Positions 35,011-44,782 of a stretch of DNA of 64,000 nucleotides are shown here, piece by piece (the first letter of the stretch is position 1; every line of letters starts with the position of its first letter). Source of the stretch: Streptococcus sanguinis. Its GTDB lineage: Bacteria > Bacillota > Bacilli > Lactobacillales > Streptococcaceae. The translations under genes were made by a program, and so were the position numbers. The stretch is from the NCBI RefSeq assembly GCF_019929225.1, contig NZ_JAHZPA010000001.1, positions 846,240 to 910,239 of the forward strand, given 5' to 3'. The notes under the pieces were generated by a model, which saw only the letters and a list, made by a program, of their open reading frames with translations, was not told the DNA's origin and did no database searches.

Positions 35011-36315
35011 TTATCTAAATCTCAGGCCTTTTGGAAAATAATTTTTCAGGGTTTTTCCAGTGACTTTTGCAAAGCCCAGGCCGTTCCCGCCAAGGACTAG
35101 TTGGTACCAGCCGTTTGGCTGCGCTTCTGCCAGTTCAATCGTCTCTCCTGCTGCATATTTCTTGAAGTCCTGATTATTGATTTCAACTTGATTCAGAACC
35201 TCACTGGGCTTCATAGCCAAACCTAGGGCAAAGCTAGGCTCAAAGCGATTCTTCTTAAACGTTCCTAGATGCAAACCGTTACGAGCAATTTTGAGCTTGG
35301 ACAGGTCTGGCAGGCCAGCTGGCAACAAATAAAGATTGTCCCCAAAGGTCTGCAGGTCACCAGTCAAGACTGTTTTTAGATGCTTGCTCTCAAAGTCCTG
35401 CCATAGCTTTCTTTGCTCGCTCGTCAAACGATTCTTACTTGATTTAATCTTCTTGCAGCTATTCTCACCAGTAAAGCGAAAGTGAGCTGCAAACTGACCT
35501 TCACCTTTGAAGCGATGCGGATACATCCGAGCTGTCTCCGGAAAGCCAATTCCTTCAGTCATCCCGTTTATCTTAGGAATATCAATCAGTTCAAGTGGAA
35601 ATTCTTCCAGTAACCAAGCAACGACGTCTTCATTTTCTTCAGGAGCCCAAGTACAGGTCGAATAAACCAGACGACCGTCCTTGGCAAGCATGCTCATAGC
35701 GGCTGTTAAAATCTCTCGCTGGAGCTGGGCGCATTGAGCTGGATAATCCGGCGTCCAATACTGGGTAGCATCCGGCTGCTTACGAAACATGCCCTCGCCC
35801 GAGCAAGGAGCATCCAGCACAATCAAATCGAAATAACCTTCAAAGACCTGAGCCAACCGCTCAGCTGATTCATTGGTAACAAGCACATTTCTAGCACCAA
35901 AGCGCTCAATGTTCTCCACTAAGATTTTTGAGCGTTTGCTATTGATTTCGTTGGAGACCAGTAGGCCTGTATTGTCCAAAAAAGACAAGAGATGGGTAGA
36001 CTTGCCACCTGGTGCTGCTGCCAAATCTAGGACCTTCATCCCCTTAGATGGTGCTGCTATCTGAGCCACCATCTGAGCTGCTGGCTCCTGCGAATATACC
36101 AGACCAGTCACATGCTCAGCAGACTTGCCAGGCACCTTGCCATAAAAGCCCCAGTCTGTCTGAGGAATGGCATCTGAGAAATTCTGCTGGCCTTCTTTCA
36201 GAGGATTGCTGCGAAAGGCCGAAATCGGCTCCTCGTCAAAAGTCGCAAAAAAGTCCGCCGCTTCCACGCCTAAAATCTGCTCATATTTTTCTTTAAAACC
36301 TTTAGGAAAGTCCAT
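35011..36315 (-). CDS. RsmB/NOP family class I rRNA methyltransferase (RsmF-like)
   Basis: The 434-residue protein is an RNA m5C methyltransferase with SAM motif VLDLAAAPGGKSTHLLS near residue 107, then DAPCSGEGMFRK with the release Cys near 168 and YSTCTWAPEENE with the catalytic Cys near 219. The C-terminal part has the RsmF-type PUA-like end (YKF/WYQLVLGGNGLGFAKV). It probably modifies 16S rRNA. It lies just before the IMPase gene end and immediately after it in the transcript. Confidence 0.9.
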   Translation of the reverse strand: MDFPKGFKEKYEQILGVEAADFFATFDEEPISAFRSNPLKEGQQNFSDAIPQTDWGFYGKVPGKSAEHVTGLVYSQEPAAQMVAQIAAPSKGMKVLDLAAAPGGKSTHLLSFLDNTGLLVSNEINSKRSKILVENIERFGARNVLVTNESAERLAQVFEGYFDLIVLDAPCSGEGMFRKQPDATQYWTPDYPAQCAQLQREILTAAMSMLAKDGRLVYSTCTWAPEENEDVVAWLLEEFPLELIDIPKINGMTEGIGFPETARMYPHRFKGEGQFAAHFRFTGENSCKKIKSSKNRLTSEQRKLWQDFESKHLKTVLTGDLQTFGDNLYLLPAGLPDLSKLKIARNGLHLGTFKKNRFEPSFALGLAMKPSEVLNQVEINNQDFKKYAAGETIELAEAQPNGWYQLVLGGNGLGFAKVTGKTLKNYFPKGLRFR

Positions 36316-37086
36316 CTACTGCTTCCCCTTTTCTAAATAAGGCGTCAGAGCCGATAGTTTGCACTTAGGCGCCATCATGACAGGCTGCCGAGTCTGGAAA
36401 TTTAGCTGACTGCCATCCAAGGTCTGGACGATAAAGCCTAGCTTCTCCGCCATAATCGAAGCCGCCGCATAATCCCAAGGCCAGTTGTAGGAAAAATAAG
36501 CCAAGAGGCCACCAGATAGTACCTTGCTAAAACTAATCCCAGCACTGCCATAAACCCGAACGCCTAAACACTCCCGAGCCAAGTCTGCCAAGCCCCAATC
36601 ATTGGCTTGCAGCATACCGGCATTAGAAGCCATGAGAAAATCTTGAAAAGGCCGGTCCTCAAAAGCAGGAAGTTTCCAGTCGTTACAGTAGACGTCAAAG
36701 TCACCGCCACCATGATAGAGCTGGTCTCTAGTCACATCATAGATCAAGCCAAAACGACCAATGCCCTTTTCAAAATAGGCAATCATAACAGCAAAATCAG
36801 CTTTCTGAGTGATAAAGTTGGTGGTCCCGTCGATTGGATCTATCACCCAAACATTGCCATCAGCAATATTATGTCGGAGTCCATTTTCCTCCGCTAAAAT
36901 AGCATCCTGCGGATAGCGGGCTAGAATCTTAGCCACCAAATCATCCTGAACCCTTCGGTCCATCTGGGTGACCAAGTCAGTGGCACTGGTCTTTTGTCTC
37001 ACATCCAAATCATCATAGAGATGTTCTCTCAAAAAAGCACCAGCTTGGTAGATGATTTCTTTAGCAAAATGAAATTTATTTTCCAA
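36316..37086 (-). CDS. Inositol monophosphatase family protein (TTG start)
   Basis: The 256-residue protein has the metal-dependent phosphatase motifs [19 protein letters not shown] and [14 protein letters not shown]. It hydrolyses sugar or inositol phosphates; the substrate in streptococci is unclear. No ATG fits; TTG at 37086 has AAGGAAG 8 bases upstream and gives the family-typical start [16 protein letters not shown]. The ATG at 37131 or further would run deep into the UPF0223 gene. It overlaps UPF0223 by 11 bases and is followed at once by the methyltransferase. Confidence 0.85.
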   Translation of the reverse strand: MENKFHFAKEIIYQAGAFLREHLYDDLDVRQKTSATDLVTQMDRRVQDDLVAKILARYPQDAILAEENGLRHNIADGNVWVIDPIDGTTNFITQKADFAVMIAYFEKGIGRFGLIYDVTRDQLYHGGGDFDVYCNDWKLPAFEDRPFQDFLMASNAGMLQANDWGLADLARECLGVRVYGSAGISFSKVLSGGLLAYFSYNWPWDYAAASIMAEKLGFIVQTLDGSQLNFQTRQPVMMAPKCKLSALTPYLEKGKQ

Positions 37087-37354
37087 GAGAAATGCTTCCT
37101 TTACCTTTACTTTTTGCCTCTTGAACAGCATGATAAAGCGAATAACCGCTGACGTTTTCAAACTCACGGCCGATTCGCTTCTCTTGGCCCTTGCTAGGAA
37201 CAACTTGCTTGAAAGCCGCATAGGACTTCAAGAGCTTTTCCGCTTGGACTTTCTGCTCATAAGCTGCTTCTACATCATTAAAAAAAGAGAGCACCGAAGC
37301 AAGCTCTTCAGTGCTCCACGATAAATCTAGTGGGTAACTATAATTTTTGTTCAT
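37076..37354 (-). CDS. UPF0223 family protein
   Basis: The 92-residue protein has the UPF0223 (YktA) pattern: [20 protein letters not shown] at the start and [18 protein letters not shown] near residue 60. It is a small cytoplasmic protein of unknown function. It lies 2 bases from spx and overlaps the IMPase gene, forming one transcript. Confidence 0.9.
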   Translation of the reverse strand: MNKNYSYPLDLSWSTEELASVLSFFNDVEAAYEQKVQAEKLLKSYAAFKQVVPSKGQEKRIGREFENVSGYSLYHAVQEAKSKGKGSISLGK

Positions 37355-37356
37355 CT

Positions 37357-37758
37357 TTACTGAATATCTGCCCGCATGGTTGCGGATCTTAACTCTTCCT
37401 TACGATAACTACGAGGCAGGAAAGCACGAATTTCATCCTCGTTAAAGCCGATTTGCATCCGTTTGCCGTCTAAAATAATTGGGCGTCGCAAAAGACTGGG
37501 ATTTTCCTCAATCAACTGAATCAAGGTTGAAATGGACAAATCCTCCACATCCAAATCTAATTTCTGAAAAATTTTTGAGCGAGTTGAAATAATGTCGTCT
37601 GTACCGTTCTCTGTCAGAGAAAGAATGTGTTGCAATTCGGGAGCTGACAGAGGGCTCGTCATGATATTATGTTCCTGAAAGGGCACTTCATGATTTAGCA
37701 GCCAAGCACGCGCCTTACGGCAAGAAGTACAACTCGGCGATAAAAATAATGTAATCAT
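37357..37758 (-). CDS. spx: Spx/ArsC-type transcriptional regulator
   Basis: Spx binds the RNA polymerase alpha subunit and redirects transcription under oxidative stress. The 133-residue protein has the redox CTSC motif at residues 10-13, the thioredoxin-like fold, and [21 protein letters not shown] near the end, with normal length. Streptococci have two Spx proteins; which one this is cannot be settled here, though the neighbour UPF0223 resembles the spxA1 locus. Confidence 0.92.
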   Translation of the reverse strand: MITLFLSPSCTSCRKARAWLLNHEVPFQEHNIMTSPLSAPELQHILSLTENGTDDIISTRSKIFQKLDLDVEDLSISTLIQLIEENPSLLRRPIILDGKRMQIGFNEDEIRAFLPRSYRKEELRSATMRADIQ

Positions 37759-37869
37759 GCGTCTCTCTTCTAATTCTGTATAATAACTACCTCTATTATA
37801 CTAAATTTTATTTGGCTTGACTATATTTTTTTGAAAATTACTGCCGAATGTCATGAAAATATAAATTTT

Positions 37870-38802
37870 TCAACTATTTCGATAACCAGTCCAACTTCTA
37901 GCGATCCGTTCATCGCTCTGCAGCTGAGCAACCAAACTGTCAATACCTTCAAACTTAACCATCTCGCGAATCTTATCCAGCCAGAAAATCCGAATGGTAT
38001 CTCCATAAATATCCTGAGAAAAATCAAAGATATTAACCTCAAAACGGAGTTCATCACCGTCAAAAGTTACATTTTTCCCAACACTAGCCATACCGCGATA
38101 GCGCTGACCATTGTGCTCAACATCCGCGACATAGACGCCATCTCCTGGGAGACGGACTCGATCCAAGGGAGCTAGATTGGCTGTTGGATAGCCAATCGTC
38201 CGTCCTCTGGCATTGCCATGAACCACGATCCCGCGAGTGGACAGAGGATAGCCCAACAATTCCTGGGTTTTCAGCATATCACCGACAGCAATCGTCTCCC
38301 GAATCCGTGTGGAAGAAATCTTCCGATTATCCAGATTAACCGAAGGAACGATAACAATCTTACCGTTAAAATAATCTCTCAGCTCATGTGACTCTTTGCG
38401 GTCTGAGCCAAAATGATAGTCAAAGCCAGCTACCACAGCTTTGGCACGCAGACGAGATACATACTTCTCAAAAAAGTCCCGAGCTGTATTGCCCGCAAAA
38501 TGGCTAGTAAAATCAATCAGGTAAAGATAGTCAACACCTAAACTTTCCAGCTGCGCCATCCGGTCCTCAGGACTAGCCAGATGCAGCATGAGATCAGGCT
38601 GGTAGCGGACAAAGGCCAGCTTAGGAGACTCTGGGAAGGTCATCACTGCAATCTTGAGACCTTGCTCCGTTGCAATCTCTCTCGCTTTCTCAAAGAGTGC
38701 CTGATGCCCCTTATGCAGTCCATCGAAATAGCCTAGAACAAGGACTGTATCTTCTGTCTGATCAATCCCTTTTTCATCTATAATTCTCTTGGTTATCATC
38801 AT
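37870..38802 (-). CDS. ribF: Bifunctional riboflavin kinase / FAD synthetase
   Basis: The 310-residue protein has an N-terminal FAD synthetase nucleotidyl transferase domain (VLGYFDGLHKGHQALF near residue 22; ISSTRIRETI near 163) and a C-terminal riboflavin kinase domain (GRTIGYPTANL near residue 200). It makes FMN and FAD. Two adjacent ATG codons follow AGAGGA; either may be used. It lies in a 110-base gap from spx and has no terminator of its own. Confidence 0.95.
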   Translation of the reverse strand: MMITKRIIDEKGIDQTEDTVLVLGYFDGLHKGHQALFEKAREIATEQGLKIAVMTFPESPKLAFVRYQPDLMLHLASPEDRMAQLESLGVDYLYLIDFTSHFAGNTARDFFEKYVSRLRAKAVVAGFDYHFGSDRKESHELRDYFNGKIVIVPSVNLDNRKISSTRIRETIAVGDMLKTQELLGYPLSTRGIVVHGNARGRTIGYPTANLAPLDRVRLPGDGVYVADVEHNGQRYRGMASVGKNVTFDGDELRFEVNIFDFSQDIYGDTIRIFWLDKIREMVKFEGIDSLVAQLQSDERIARSWTGYRNS

Positions 38803-38924
38803 TCCTCTATTTTACTACGCATTTGCTATTTTTACAATATCCGTTCCGCGCGAAACTGCAAAATATTCAAAAAGATTTTACTGCCTTAGTCAGGGCGTTG
38901 GTCAAAATCTGAAAAAAGCAAAAC

Positions 38925-38958
38925 AAAAGGACAGCAGTTGTGCAGTTGCTGTCCTTTT
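38925..38958 (-). terminator. Terminator of truB
   Basis: On the minus strand AAAAGGACAGCA, a 10-base loop and TGCTGTCCTTTT form a perfect 12-bp hairpin followed by GTTTTGC. The remainder of 38803-39046 shows nothing else of note. Confidence 0.85.
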
Positions 38959-39046
38959 GTGAGGTTTAATGAAATTATTATAACATGCAAGCGCACATTT
39001 CATATTACAAAAGAGTAACAATCTTTTGACAATTCTACTGCGGATA

Positions 39047-39925
39047 TTAAAGGAAGACTTTGCGGGGCTTGTAGGCGGTTTCCCGCTTTTCCAAAATGGC
39101 TACTAACTTCTCCTTATAAAAGCCAGCTAGCTCCGCTTCTTCTGACACCAAGCTGATAAAACGGCCATTTCTCACATCCTCAACTTGCTCGTCAGAAAGC
39201 TCAACCTTCACTAAATCTCCGATTCCTAATTCGAGTGGTTGGAGGAAGGAGAAATCATCTACTGCTACTCGCTCTGCTATTTCATCCAGAGTCAAGGCAT
39301 CATCTAAGCTCATACCTGCCGAGGAAGTCCGTGTCAGCTGGGACATGTGACTGGCAAAGCCAAGCTTAGCTCCCAAATCAACAGACAGGGTTCGGACATA
39401 GGTCCCCTTGCTGCACTTGACTCGAAAACGAAAGCGGGCTTGCTCATCTTCATAGGAAATCGGACTGGTGCGCTCGAAACTATAGATGGTCACCTGCCGC
39501 TCTGGCCGCTCCACTTCTTGACCCGCTCTAGCATACTCATAAAGCTTGCGGCCATTGACCTTGACTGCAGAGTACATGGGCGGAATCTGGCGAATCTCAC
39601 CAGTCATGGACTCCATCGCTTCATCGATAAGGGCTTCTTCTAAAAGCTCTGTCACTGGCGTCCGCTCTAAGATGTCTCCGCTAGCATCCTCTGTCGTCGT
39701 TGAGCAGCCTAGAGTAATCTCCCCCTCGTAGACCTTGCCTTCCTCCTGCATAAACTCGACCAAGCGCGTCGCCTTGCCCACAGCAATCGGAAGCACCCCT
39801 ACTACATCTGGATCCAAGGTTCCCCCATGACCGATTTTCTTGGTTTTTAAAATCTTTCGCAGCTTAAATACCGCATCATGCGAGGTCATGCCCGCTTCTT
39901 TTCTTAGGTTGATAATTCCGTTCAT
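39047..39925 (-). CDS. truB: tRNA pseudouridine(55) synthase
   Basis: TruB makes pseudouridine 55 in the T-arm of tRNAs. The 292-residue protein has the catalytic Asp38 in [15 protein letters not shown], then [15 protein letters not shown] near residue 116 and [15 protein letters not shown] near 170, with the C-terminal PUA-like tail. It begins 3 bases from the hydrolase gene. Confidence 0.95.
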   Translation of the reverse strand: MNGIINLRKEAGMTSHDAVFKLRKILKTKKIGHGGTLDPDVVGVLPIAVGKATRLVEFMQEEGKVYEGEITLGCSTTTEDASGDILERTPVTELLEEALIDEAMESMTGEIRQIPPMYSAVKVNGRKLYEYARAGQEVERPERQVTIYSFERTSPISYEDEQARFRFRVKCSKGTYVRTLSVDLGAKLGFASHMSQLTRTSSAGMSLDDALTLDEIAERVAVDDFSFLQPLELGIGDLVKVELSDEQVEDVRNGRFISLVSEEAELAGFYKEKLVAILEKRETAYKPRKVFL

Positions 39926-39928
39926 TGG

Positions 39929-40732
39929 TTAACTTTCTAAAAATAGTAAAACTCTCTTTTGGAAATCCTTATGCTGTTCATAGAGTGCGTGGCCACAGTC
40001 TGGCAAAATAGTGAACTGGCTATCTTTGATATGGTGATGCAATTCGAGCGAAGCTTCTACACCTAGAACGTCATCTTCTTCTGCTCCGATGACTAGCGTA
40101 GGACAGTTGATCTTTTCCAGAACTGCTAAACTATCATGTCTTAAGCAAGATATGGTCTGAATAGCAATCCGCTGTTTATCTTTAATACGACCAAAGATTC
40201 CCATTATTCGATAAAGGTATTTAAACTTTCCAAAGGATTTAGGTGTATAAGAGTGACTTGCAATATCCAACATTAGTTCCTTATAGGATCCAGTCTGACT
40301 CAACTCAAGCCAGCGAGTAATCCGCTCCCTACCAAGATTATTCAGTTTCGCAGTAGTAACTGTCAAAATCAATTTTTCAACTCTTTCTGAGAAATCTGCT
40401 GCCAACCATTGGGCAATCATACCACCTTGAGAAATTCCTAGGATAGCTACCGTTTTCAAACCTAAAACATCCATTGCTTCAGCTATATCAGTCGCCATAT
40501 CTCGTGTTGAATAATTTTCTGGCAACTCATTGATTCTGCTAAAAACATAGACCTGGTAAGCTGTTGCGAAGTCCCTATAAGCTAGGGCAAGCATTTGCGC
40601 CATTCTCTTAACAGTCGCCAAACCATCTCCTAGACCTGGAATGATGAGCAGCGGCTTCTTCCCTTTTCCAAAGGTCGCATAATCCATGCTTTTTTCGTTA
40701 AAATATAAGGTTTTCCCTTTTGTTGAAGACAT
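39929..40732 (-). CDS. Alpha/beta hydrolase
   Basis: The 267-residue protein has the oxyanion loop LLIIPGLGDGLATV, nucleophile elbow AILGISQGGMIAQW (Ser101) near residue 100, an acid in VIGAEEDDVLG and the His in LPDCGHALYEQ near the end, so the catalytic triad is complete. The substrate is unknown. It lies upstream of truB in the same transcript. Confidence 0.85.
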   Translation of the reverse strand: MSSTKGKTLYFNEKSMDYATFGKGKKPLLIIPGLGDGLATVKRMAQMLALAYRDFATAYQVYVFSRINELPENYSTRDMATDIAEAMDVLGLKTVAILGISQGGMIAQWLAADFSERVEKLILTVTTAKLNNLGRERITRWLELSQTGSYKELMLDIASHSYTPKSFGKFKYLYRIMGIFGRIKDKQRIAIQTISCLRHDSLAVLEKINCPTLVIGAEEDDVLGVEASLELHHHIKDSQFTILPDCGHALYEQHKDFQKRVLLFLES

Positions 40733-40762
40733 TACTTCGTTTCCCTTACTATTTTATCATGT

Positions 40763-41206
40763 TTATTCATGTTGACTTTTTAAATGCAGAGCAAAGCCGG
40801 CAGTCACTTTTTCAAATCCAACCGCCTGATAAAACTGATGTGCAGCATTTCGTTCAGAAGTTAATCCACTATTTAGAGTCAGTGCCTTAACTCCTTCTTT
40901 TACCGCTTGTTTTTTCAATTCATCGATTAGCCTACTAGCAATTCCTTGTCGTCTTGCTTCTTTTGCAACTGACAAAGCTAAAATACGATAGTAAGATCCA
41001 TCTGCTTCAAAAAAGAAGAGCTTTGCATAACCTAAGAAACCTAAAATTTCTCCGTTTCTTTCAGCTAAAAGACAGCCATAATGCGGCTGAGAAAGAATCG
41101 TTTCTAAACGTCGAGCCAGCTTAGAAGCGGTCGTTGGATAGCCCAAGTCTTCGTATAAAGACAGTAAGGCTTCAGCATCTTTCATGGTTGCTTTTCGTAT
41201 CTGCAT
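40763..41206 (-). CDS. GNAT family N-acetyltransferase
   Basis: The 147-residue protein has the GNAT fold: IRKATMKDAEALLSLY start, the acetyl-CoA motif SVAKEARRQGIASRLI near residue 80 and the ending NAAHQFYQAVGFEKV. The substrate is not predictable. GAGGATCC precedes the ATG. It lies 30 bases before the hydrolase gene. Confidence 0.88.
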   Translation of the reverse strand: MQIRKATMKDAEALLSLYEDLGYPTTASKLARRLETILSQPHYGCLLAERNGEILGFLGYAKLFFFEADGSYYRILALSVAKEARRQGIASRLIDELKKQAVKEGVKALTLNSGLTSERNAAHQFYQAVGFEKVTAGFALHLKSQHE

Positions 41207-41215
41207 AGGATCCTC

Positions 41216-42487
41216 CTAGTCACCCTTCAAAGCTTCAAACTTAGCTTTCATGGTAGGATTTTTGCGCGTCAATTTTTTGACAGAGACATCGTCCAGTTTG
41301 TTGTTTGCCAAGCGCAGCTGGTTTTCAGAGGTTGTCAGGAACTTCTTGATTTCTTCCATCCGGCGGATGGCCTTGTCAATCTCCTCGATGGCCTTGCCAA
41401 AGTTGGTCGAAGCAGACTGATAGTTCTTGGCAAAAGCAACTTTAAAGGCATCCAAATCTTCCTCAAAATGCGTAATATCAATATTCTGCTCCCTCACCAA
41501 GGCCAGTTCCTGCTTGTACTGGAGCGAGTTGAGCGCAGCATTACGCAGGAGGGTAATCATGGGCAAGAAGAACTGAGGGCGGATAACATACATCTTCTCA
41601 TAGGCATAGGACACATCGACAATACCCGAATTGTAGAGCTCGCTGTCAGCCTCAAGAAGTGTCACCAGAATGGCATACTCGCAACCCTTCTCCCGCCGGT
41701 CCTTATCCAGCTCTTTGAAGAAATGCTCGTTTTTCTTCTTGGTCGCTGTCTCATCGCCTTCATTTTTCATCTCAAACATGATGGAGAGGATTTCTACACC
41801 ATTTTCATCCACCTCACGGTAAATGTAGTCGCCCTTGCTGCCTGTTCTGGCATCATTGTCCTTGCCAAACTCCGCTCGCGGGAACATGCCCATACGGTTC
41901 TTGTTAAACTCGTACTCACAGTGCTGTTCCAAACTCTCGCCAATCATCTTAGTAGACTGCTTGGCCTTGAAATCCTTGTAGAACTCTATAGTCTCATCTT
42001 TCTGCCGCAGCTCTACCTCATAGCGCTCTTTGAGCGAGGTCTGAGCCAGCGCTGCTTCCTTTTCTTGCAAGACTAGCTGGTTCTTAACCTCGTCTCGCTC
42101 TTTTTCCAGCGCAGACAAGGTCTTTTGCAGTTGATTTTCATGCTCCAAGCGCAGAGTTGTCAGCTGACTTTCCAATTGCTGGACTTCCTTATCCTTCTCC
42201 TGCAATTGAAGACTGGCTGCCTGCTCTGCCTCTTTCTTAGCCAACTCCTGCTGGGTCTCAAACTGAGCAATCTGACTTTGAAGATTGCTAATTTCCTGCT
42301 CTTTCTGCGATAGCAGAGCTTGTTGGGCATTCTGGGATTTTTGCTCCGCCAAAGCTAGTTCCTGCTCAATTCGAGCATGAATCTCCTTGTCAAACTCTGC
42401 TGTCCGAACCTGCGACAAAAGCTCACTGTACTGGCTCTCATTAACAGTAAAAACCTCCCCGCAGTTGGGGCATTTGATTTCGTTCAT
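41216..42487 (-). CDS. DUF2130 domain protein
   Basis: The 423-residue protein begins with a CPNCGE zinc-ribbon-like motif at residues 5-10, then a long Gln/Glu-rich coiled coil (about 25-170), then the DUF2130 domain (IEFYKDFKAKQSTKMIGES; MFEMKNEGDETATKKKNEH near residue 245). The latter has a restriction-nuclease-like fold in some predictions; the biological role is unknown. It starts with a good ribosome site and is 9 bases before the GNAT gene. Confidence 0.82.
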   Translation of the reverse strand: MNEIKCPNCGEVFTVNESQYSELLSQVRTAEFDKEIHARIEQELALAEQKSQNAQQALLSQKEQEISNLQSQIAQFETQQELAKKEAEQAASLQLQEKDKEVQQLESQLTTLRLEHENQLQKTLSALEKERDEVKNQLVLQEKEAALAQTSLKERYEVELRQKDETIEFYKDFKAKQSTKMIGESLEQHCEYEFNKNRMGMFPRAEFGKDNDARTGSKGDYIYREVDENGVEILSIMFEMKNEGDETATKKKNEHFFKELDKDRREKGCEYAILVTLLEADSELYNSGIVDVSYAYEKMYVIRPQFFLPMITLLRNAALNSLQYKQELALVREQNIDITHFEEDLDAFKVAFAKNYQSASTNFGKAIEEIDKAIRRMEEIKKFLTTSENQLRLANNKLDDVSVKKLTRKNPTMKAKFEALKGD

Positions 42488-42517
42488 GGCGTACCTCTTT
42501 CTCTGTAGTTAAACTCT

Positions 42518-42940
42518 TTATTCTTTTTCTTTTCCAACACGACAGTTCATGCAGCCTTCATACATTATTTGGAGCTGACAAGGAAAAATCTTATTTCCCA
42601 TTGATAATTCTCCCTGCCAAAGACACTTTTTATCACTGTAATATTCGTGAATAATTGTAATAATAAATTGCGGATATTCTTTTAGAAAATGTTCTAATGG
42701 ATAGTAAACACCAGTGAATGCCGGATTTTCTTGACTGTCCAAAATGTAGATTTGACAATAATCAAGCTCAACATTTTCAAAGCAAATGCCAGCTTCATAA
42801 TACTTTTCGCCCTCCTGACTATAATCAATCATATAATCAAACTGAACATGCAAATGATTGCTTTCCAGCCAAATCTTCCGAGTGCTCAAATCATGCAAAC
42901 TAAAGGCCCGGCCAGGAGGTCGCTTCTCTGCTCTTTCCAT
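42518..42940 (-). CDS. Hypothetical protein
   Basis: The 140-residue protein has no signal peptide or membrane segment and no family I recognise. It is rich in Tyr, Glu and Ile, with an IYILDSQENPAFTGVYYP segment and a CMNCRVGKEKE end that could bind metal through its two Cys. It lies 30 bases before the DUF2130 gene on the same strand and may be co-transcribed with it. Confidence 0.55.
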   Translation of the reverse strand: MERAEKRPPGRAFSLHDLSTRKIWLESNHLHVQFDYMIDYSQEGEKYYEAGICFENVELDYCQIYILDSQENPAFTGVYYPLEHFLKEYPQFIITIIHEYYSDKKCLWQGELSMGNKIFPCQLQIMYEGCMNCRVGKEKE

Positions 42941-43001
42941 CTTTCTCCTACTTCTGCTCGTTAATCTTTATGATTATTATACCATTCTTTGATCAGATAA
43001 A

Positions 43002-43029
43002 AAACAGCAAGCCAAATAGCCTGCTGTTT
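43002..43029 (-). terminator. Terminator of the ABC exporter operon
   Basis: On the minus strand AAACAGCAGGC, loop, GCTTGCTGTTT is followed by TTTATC. It lies 8 bases after the exporter stop. Confidence 0.8.
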
Positions 43030-43036
43030 CAAGTTA

Positions 43037-44782
43037 TCACTCCTCCATCTCAATCCGCCAGCTGGCGGCTGTTTTTCTTTCTTGGATAAATTTGCTGTAG
43101 ATACCTTGTTTGGCCAGTAAGTCTTGGTGTTTGCCTTGTTCGACAATGCGGCCTTGATCCAGCACCAAAATCTGATCTGCATGCTCAACCGTCTTGAGTC
43201 GGTGGGCAATCATGATAATGGTCTTATCGCGAGTCAGTGCCTGAATAGCCTGCATGAGGGCTTCTTCGTTTTCTGGGTCAACATTGGCTGTTGCTTCATC
43301 CAGAATGATAATAGGCGCATCCTTGATAATAGCCCGAGCGATAGAAATGCGCTGGCGCTCACCTCCAGAAAGACTGGCACCTCCTTCACCAATCTTGGTG
43401 TCATAGCCATCAGGCAGTGAGAGGATAAAGTCATGACAGGACGCTTTCTTGGCTGCCTCTATTACTTCTTCCTGACTGGCCTCCGGCTTGCCAAAACGAA
43501 TGTTATTGGCAATGGTATCCTCAAAGAGATAGACACTTTGGAAGACAAAGCTGAAATTGCGAATCAGGCTGTCATAGCTGTACTCCTTGACATCATGACC
43601 GTCCAAACTGATACTTCCCTGGTCCACATCCCAGAAGCGGGCAATGAGATTGCAGAGCGTTGTTTTGCCAGAGCCAGAAGGTCCGACCAGAGCAGTTGTT
43701 GTTTTTTCAGGAATGGTGAGGGAAACCCGGTCAATAATTTTCTTATTTCCATAAGAGAAGCTAACATCTCTCAGCTCAATCCGGCTACTCTTAGGCTCAA
43801 TATCCTGACCACTGATGTCCATCGACTGGATAGCCAAGACTTGATTGACCATATCAACCGACAGATCAACAATGCGCAGGAGAGAAGAGAAAGAGCCAAC
43901 GCCGTCTAGATTTTCATAAATCATAAAACCACTGACAATCATCATAATGGTTACCAGCAGCTCCATACTGCCATTGAGATAAAAATAGATAGAGAAAAGA
44001 CCCATAAAGAGACCGGTCAGCTTGGTCACCATACCCTGGAGGGCAATGTAAGGTGAGGTCACAAGTGTCATTTTGGTATCTAGCTGACTCTTGCCTTCAA
44101 TAGCCTTGGACAGATTCTTGGCAGAACGGTTGACCAGATTGTAGTTCTTTACTTCAGCAATTCCTTGGCTGTACTCCAAAACAACGGCTACCAGGTTCAT
44201 ATCCGCCTGATACTTGTCATCAGAAACCTTGCCAACTTGCCAACGCATGAGGGTATTGGGCAGGAGAAAGAGGACGAGACCCACCAAGAGAACCAGACCA
44301 ACCCGCCAGTCATAGAGAAAGACTAAAACGGTGATGAGACCAGTCGTCAGAAAGCCCTGCACAGTCATCATAACCACTCTGGTAGCTACATCAGACAACC
44401 CTTCCAGCGTATTGGTCGTAACACTGGTAATCTTGCCCAAGCTATTTTGATTAAAGTAACCCATGGGCAGATAGCGCATGTGTTCGGCAATTTCAATCCG
44501 CTTCTGAGCACAGGTATGATAGCCCGCTTCCGTCTGAAGCATGGTTATTTTCAGGGTAATCCAGACGTTTAGAACAGTGGATACCAGCATGATGCCCAGA
44601 GCCAGCCAGAAAGTCTGCATAGAGAGATTCTTCTCAATCAGTCCCATAACGACTAGGCCGATTGCTGGGATACGCAGAGCGATGATAAAGGACTTGATGA
44701 CGCCCAGATAAATGGATTGATAAAATTTCCTACGGTCCTCTGGCGTACAGAAATCAAAGAATTTCTTCAGTATATTAAGCAT
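43037..44782 (-). CDS. ABC exporter half-transporter, subunit B
   Basis: The 581-residue protein has an N-terminal six-TM exporter domain (about 1-320) and an ATPase with Walker A LVGPSGSGKTT at 366-376, signature LSGGERQRISIARAI and Walker B IIILDEATANVDPENE; H-loop IAHR. It overlaps subunit A by 8 bases, so they form a heterodimer. The VDPENE ending is found in YbtPQ/IrtAB-like siderophore or peptide exporters, but the substrate is unknown. It sits under the TetR gene at 46560. Confidence 0.88.
   Translation of the reverse strand: MLNILKKFFDFCTPEDRRKFYQSIYLGVIKSFIIALRIPAIGLVVMGLIEKNLSMQTFWLALGIMLVSTVLNVWITLKITMLQTEAGYHTCAQKRIEIAEHMRYLPMGYFNQNSLGKITSVTTNTLEGLSDVATRVVMMTVQGFLTTGLITVLVFLYDWRVGLVLLVGLVLFLLPNTLMRWQVGKVSDDKYQADMNLVAVVLEYSQGIAEVKNYNLVNRSAKNLSKAIEGKSQLDTKMTLVTSPYIALQGMVTKLTGLFMGLFSIYFYLNGSMELLVTIMMIVSGFMIYENLDGVGSFSSLLRIVDLSVDMVNQVLAIQSMDISGQDIEPKSSRIELRDVSFSYGNKKIIDRVSLTIPEKTTTALVGPSGSGKTTLCNLIARFWDVDQGSISLDGHDVKEYSYDSLIRNFSFVFQSVYLFEDTIANNIRFGKPEASQEEVIEAAKKASCHDFILSLPDGYDTKIGEGGASLSGGERQRISIARAIIKDAPIIILDEATANVDPENEEALMQAIQALTRDKTIIMIAHRLKTVEHADQILVLDQGRIVEQGKHQDLLAKQGIYSKFIQERKTAASWRIEMEE

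Noticed and set aside
41468..42076. Plus-strand open frame of 202 codons opposite the DUF2130 gene
   Set aside because: It is a shadow of the coiled-coil coding region with a Leu-rich composition that mirrors Gln/Glu codons.
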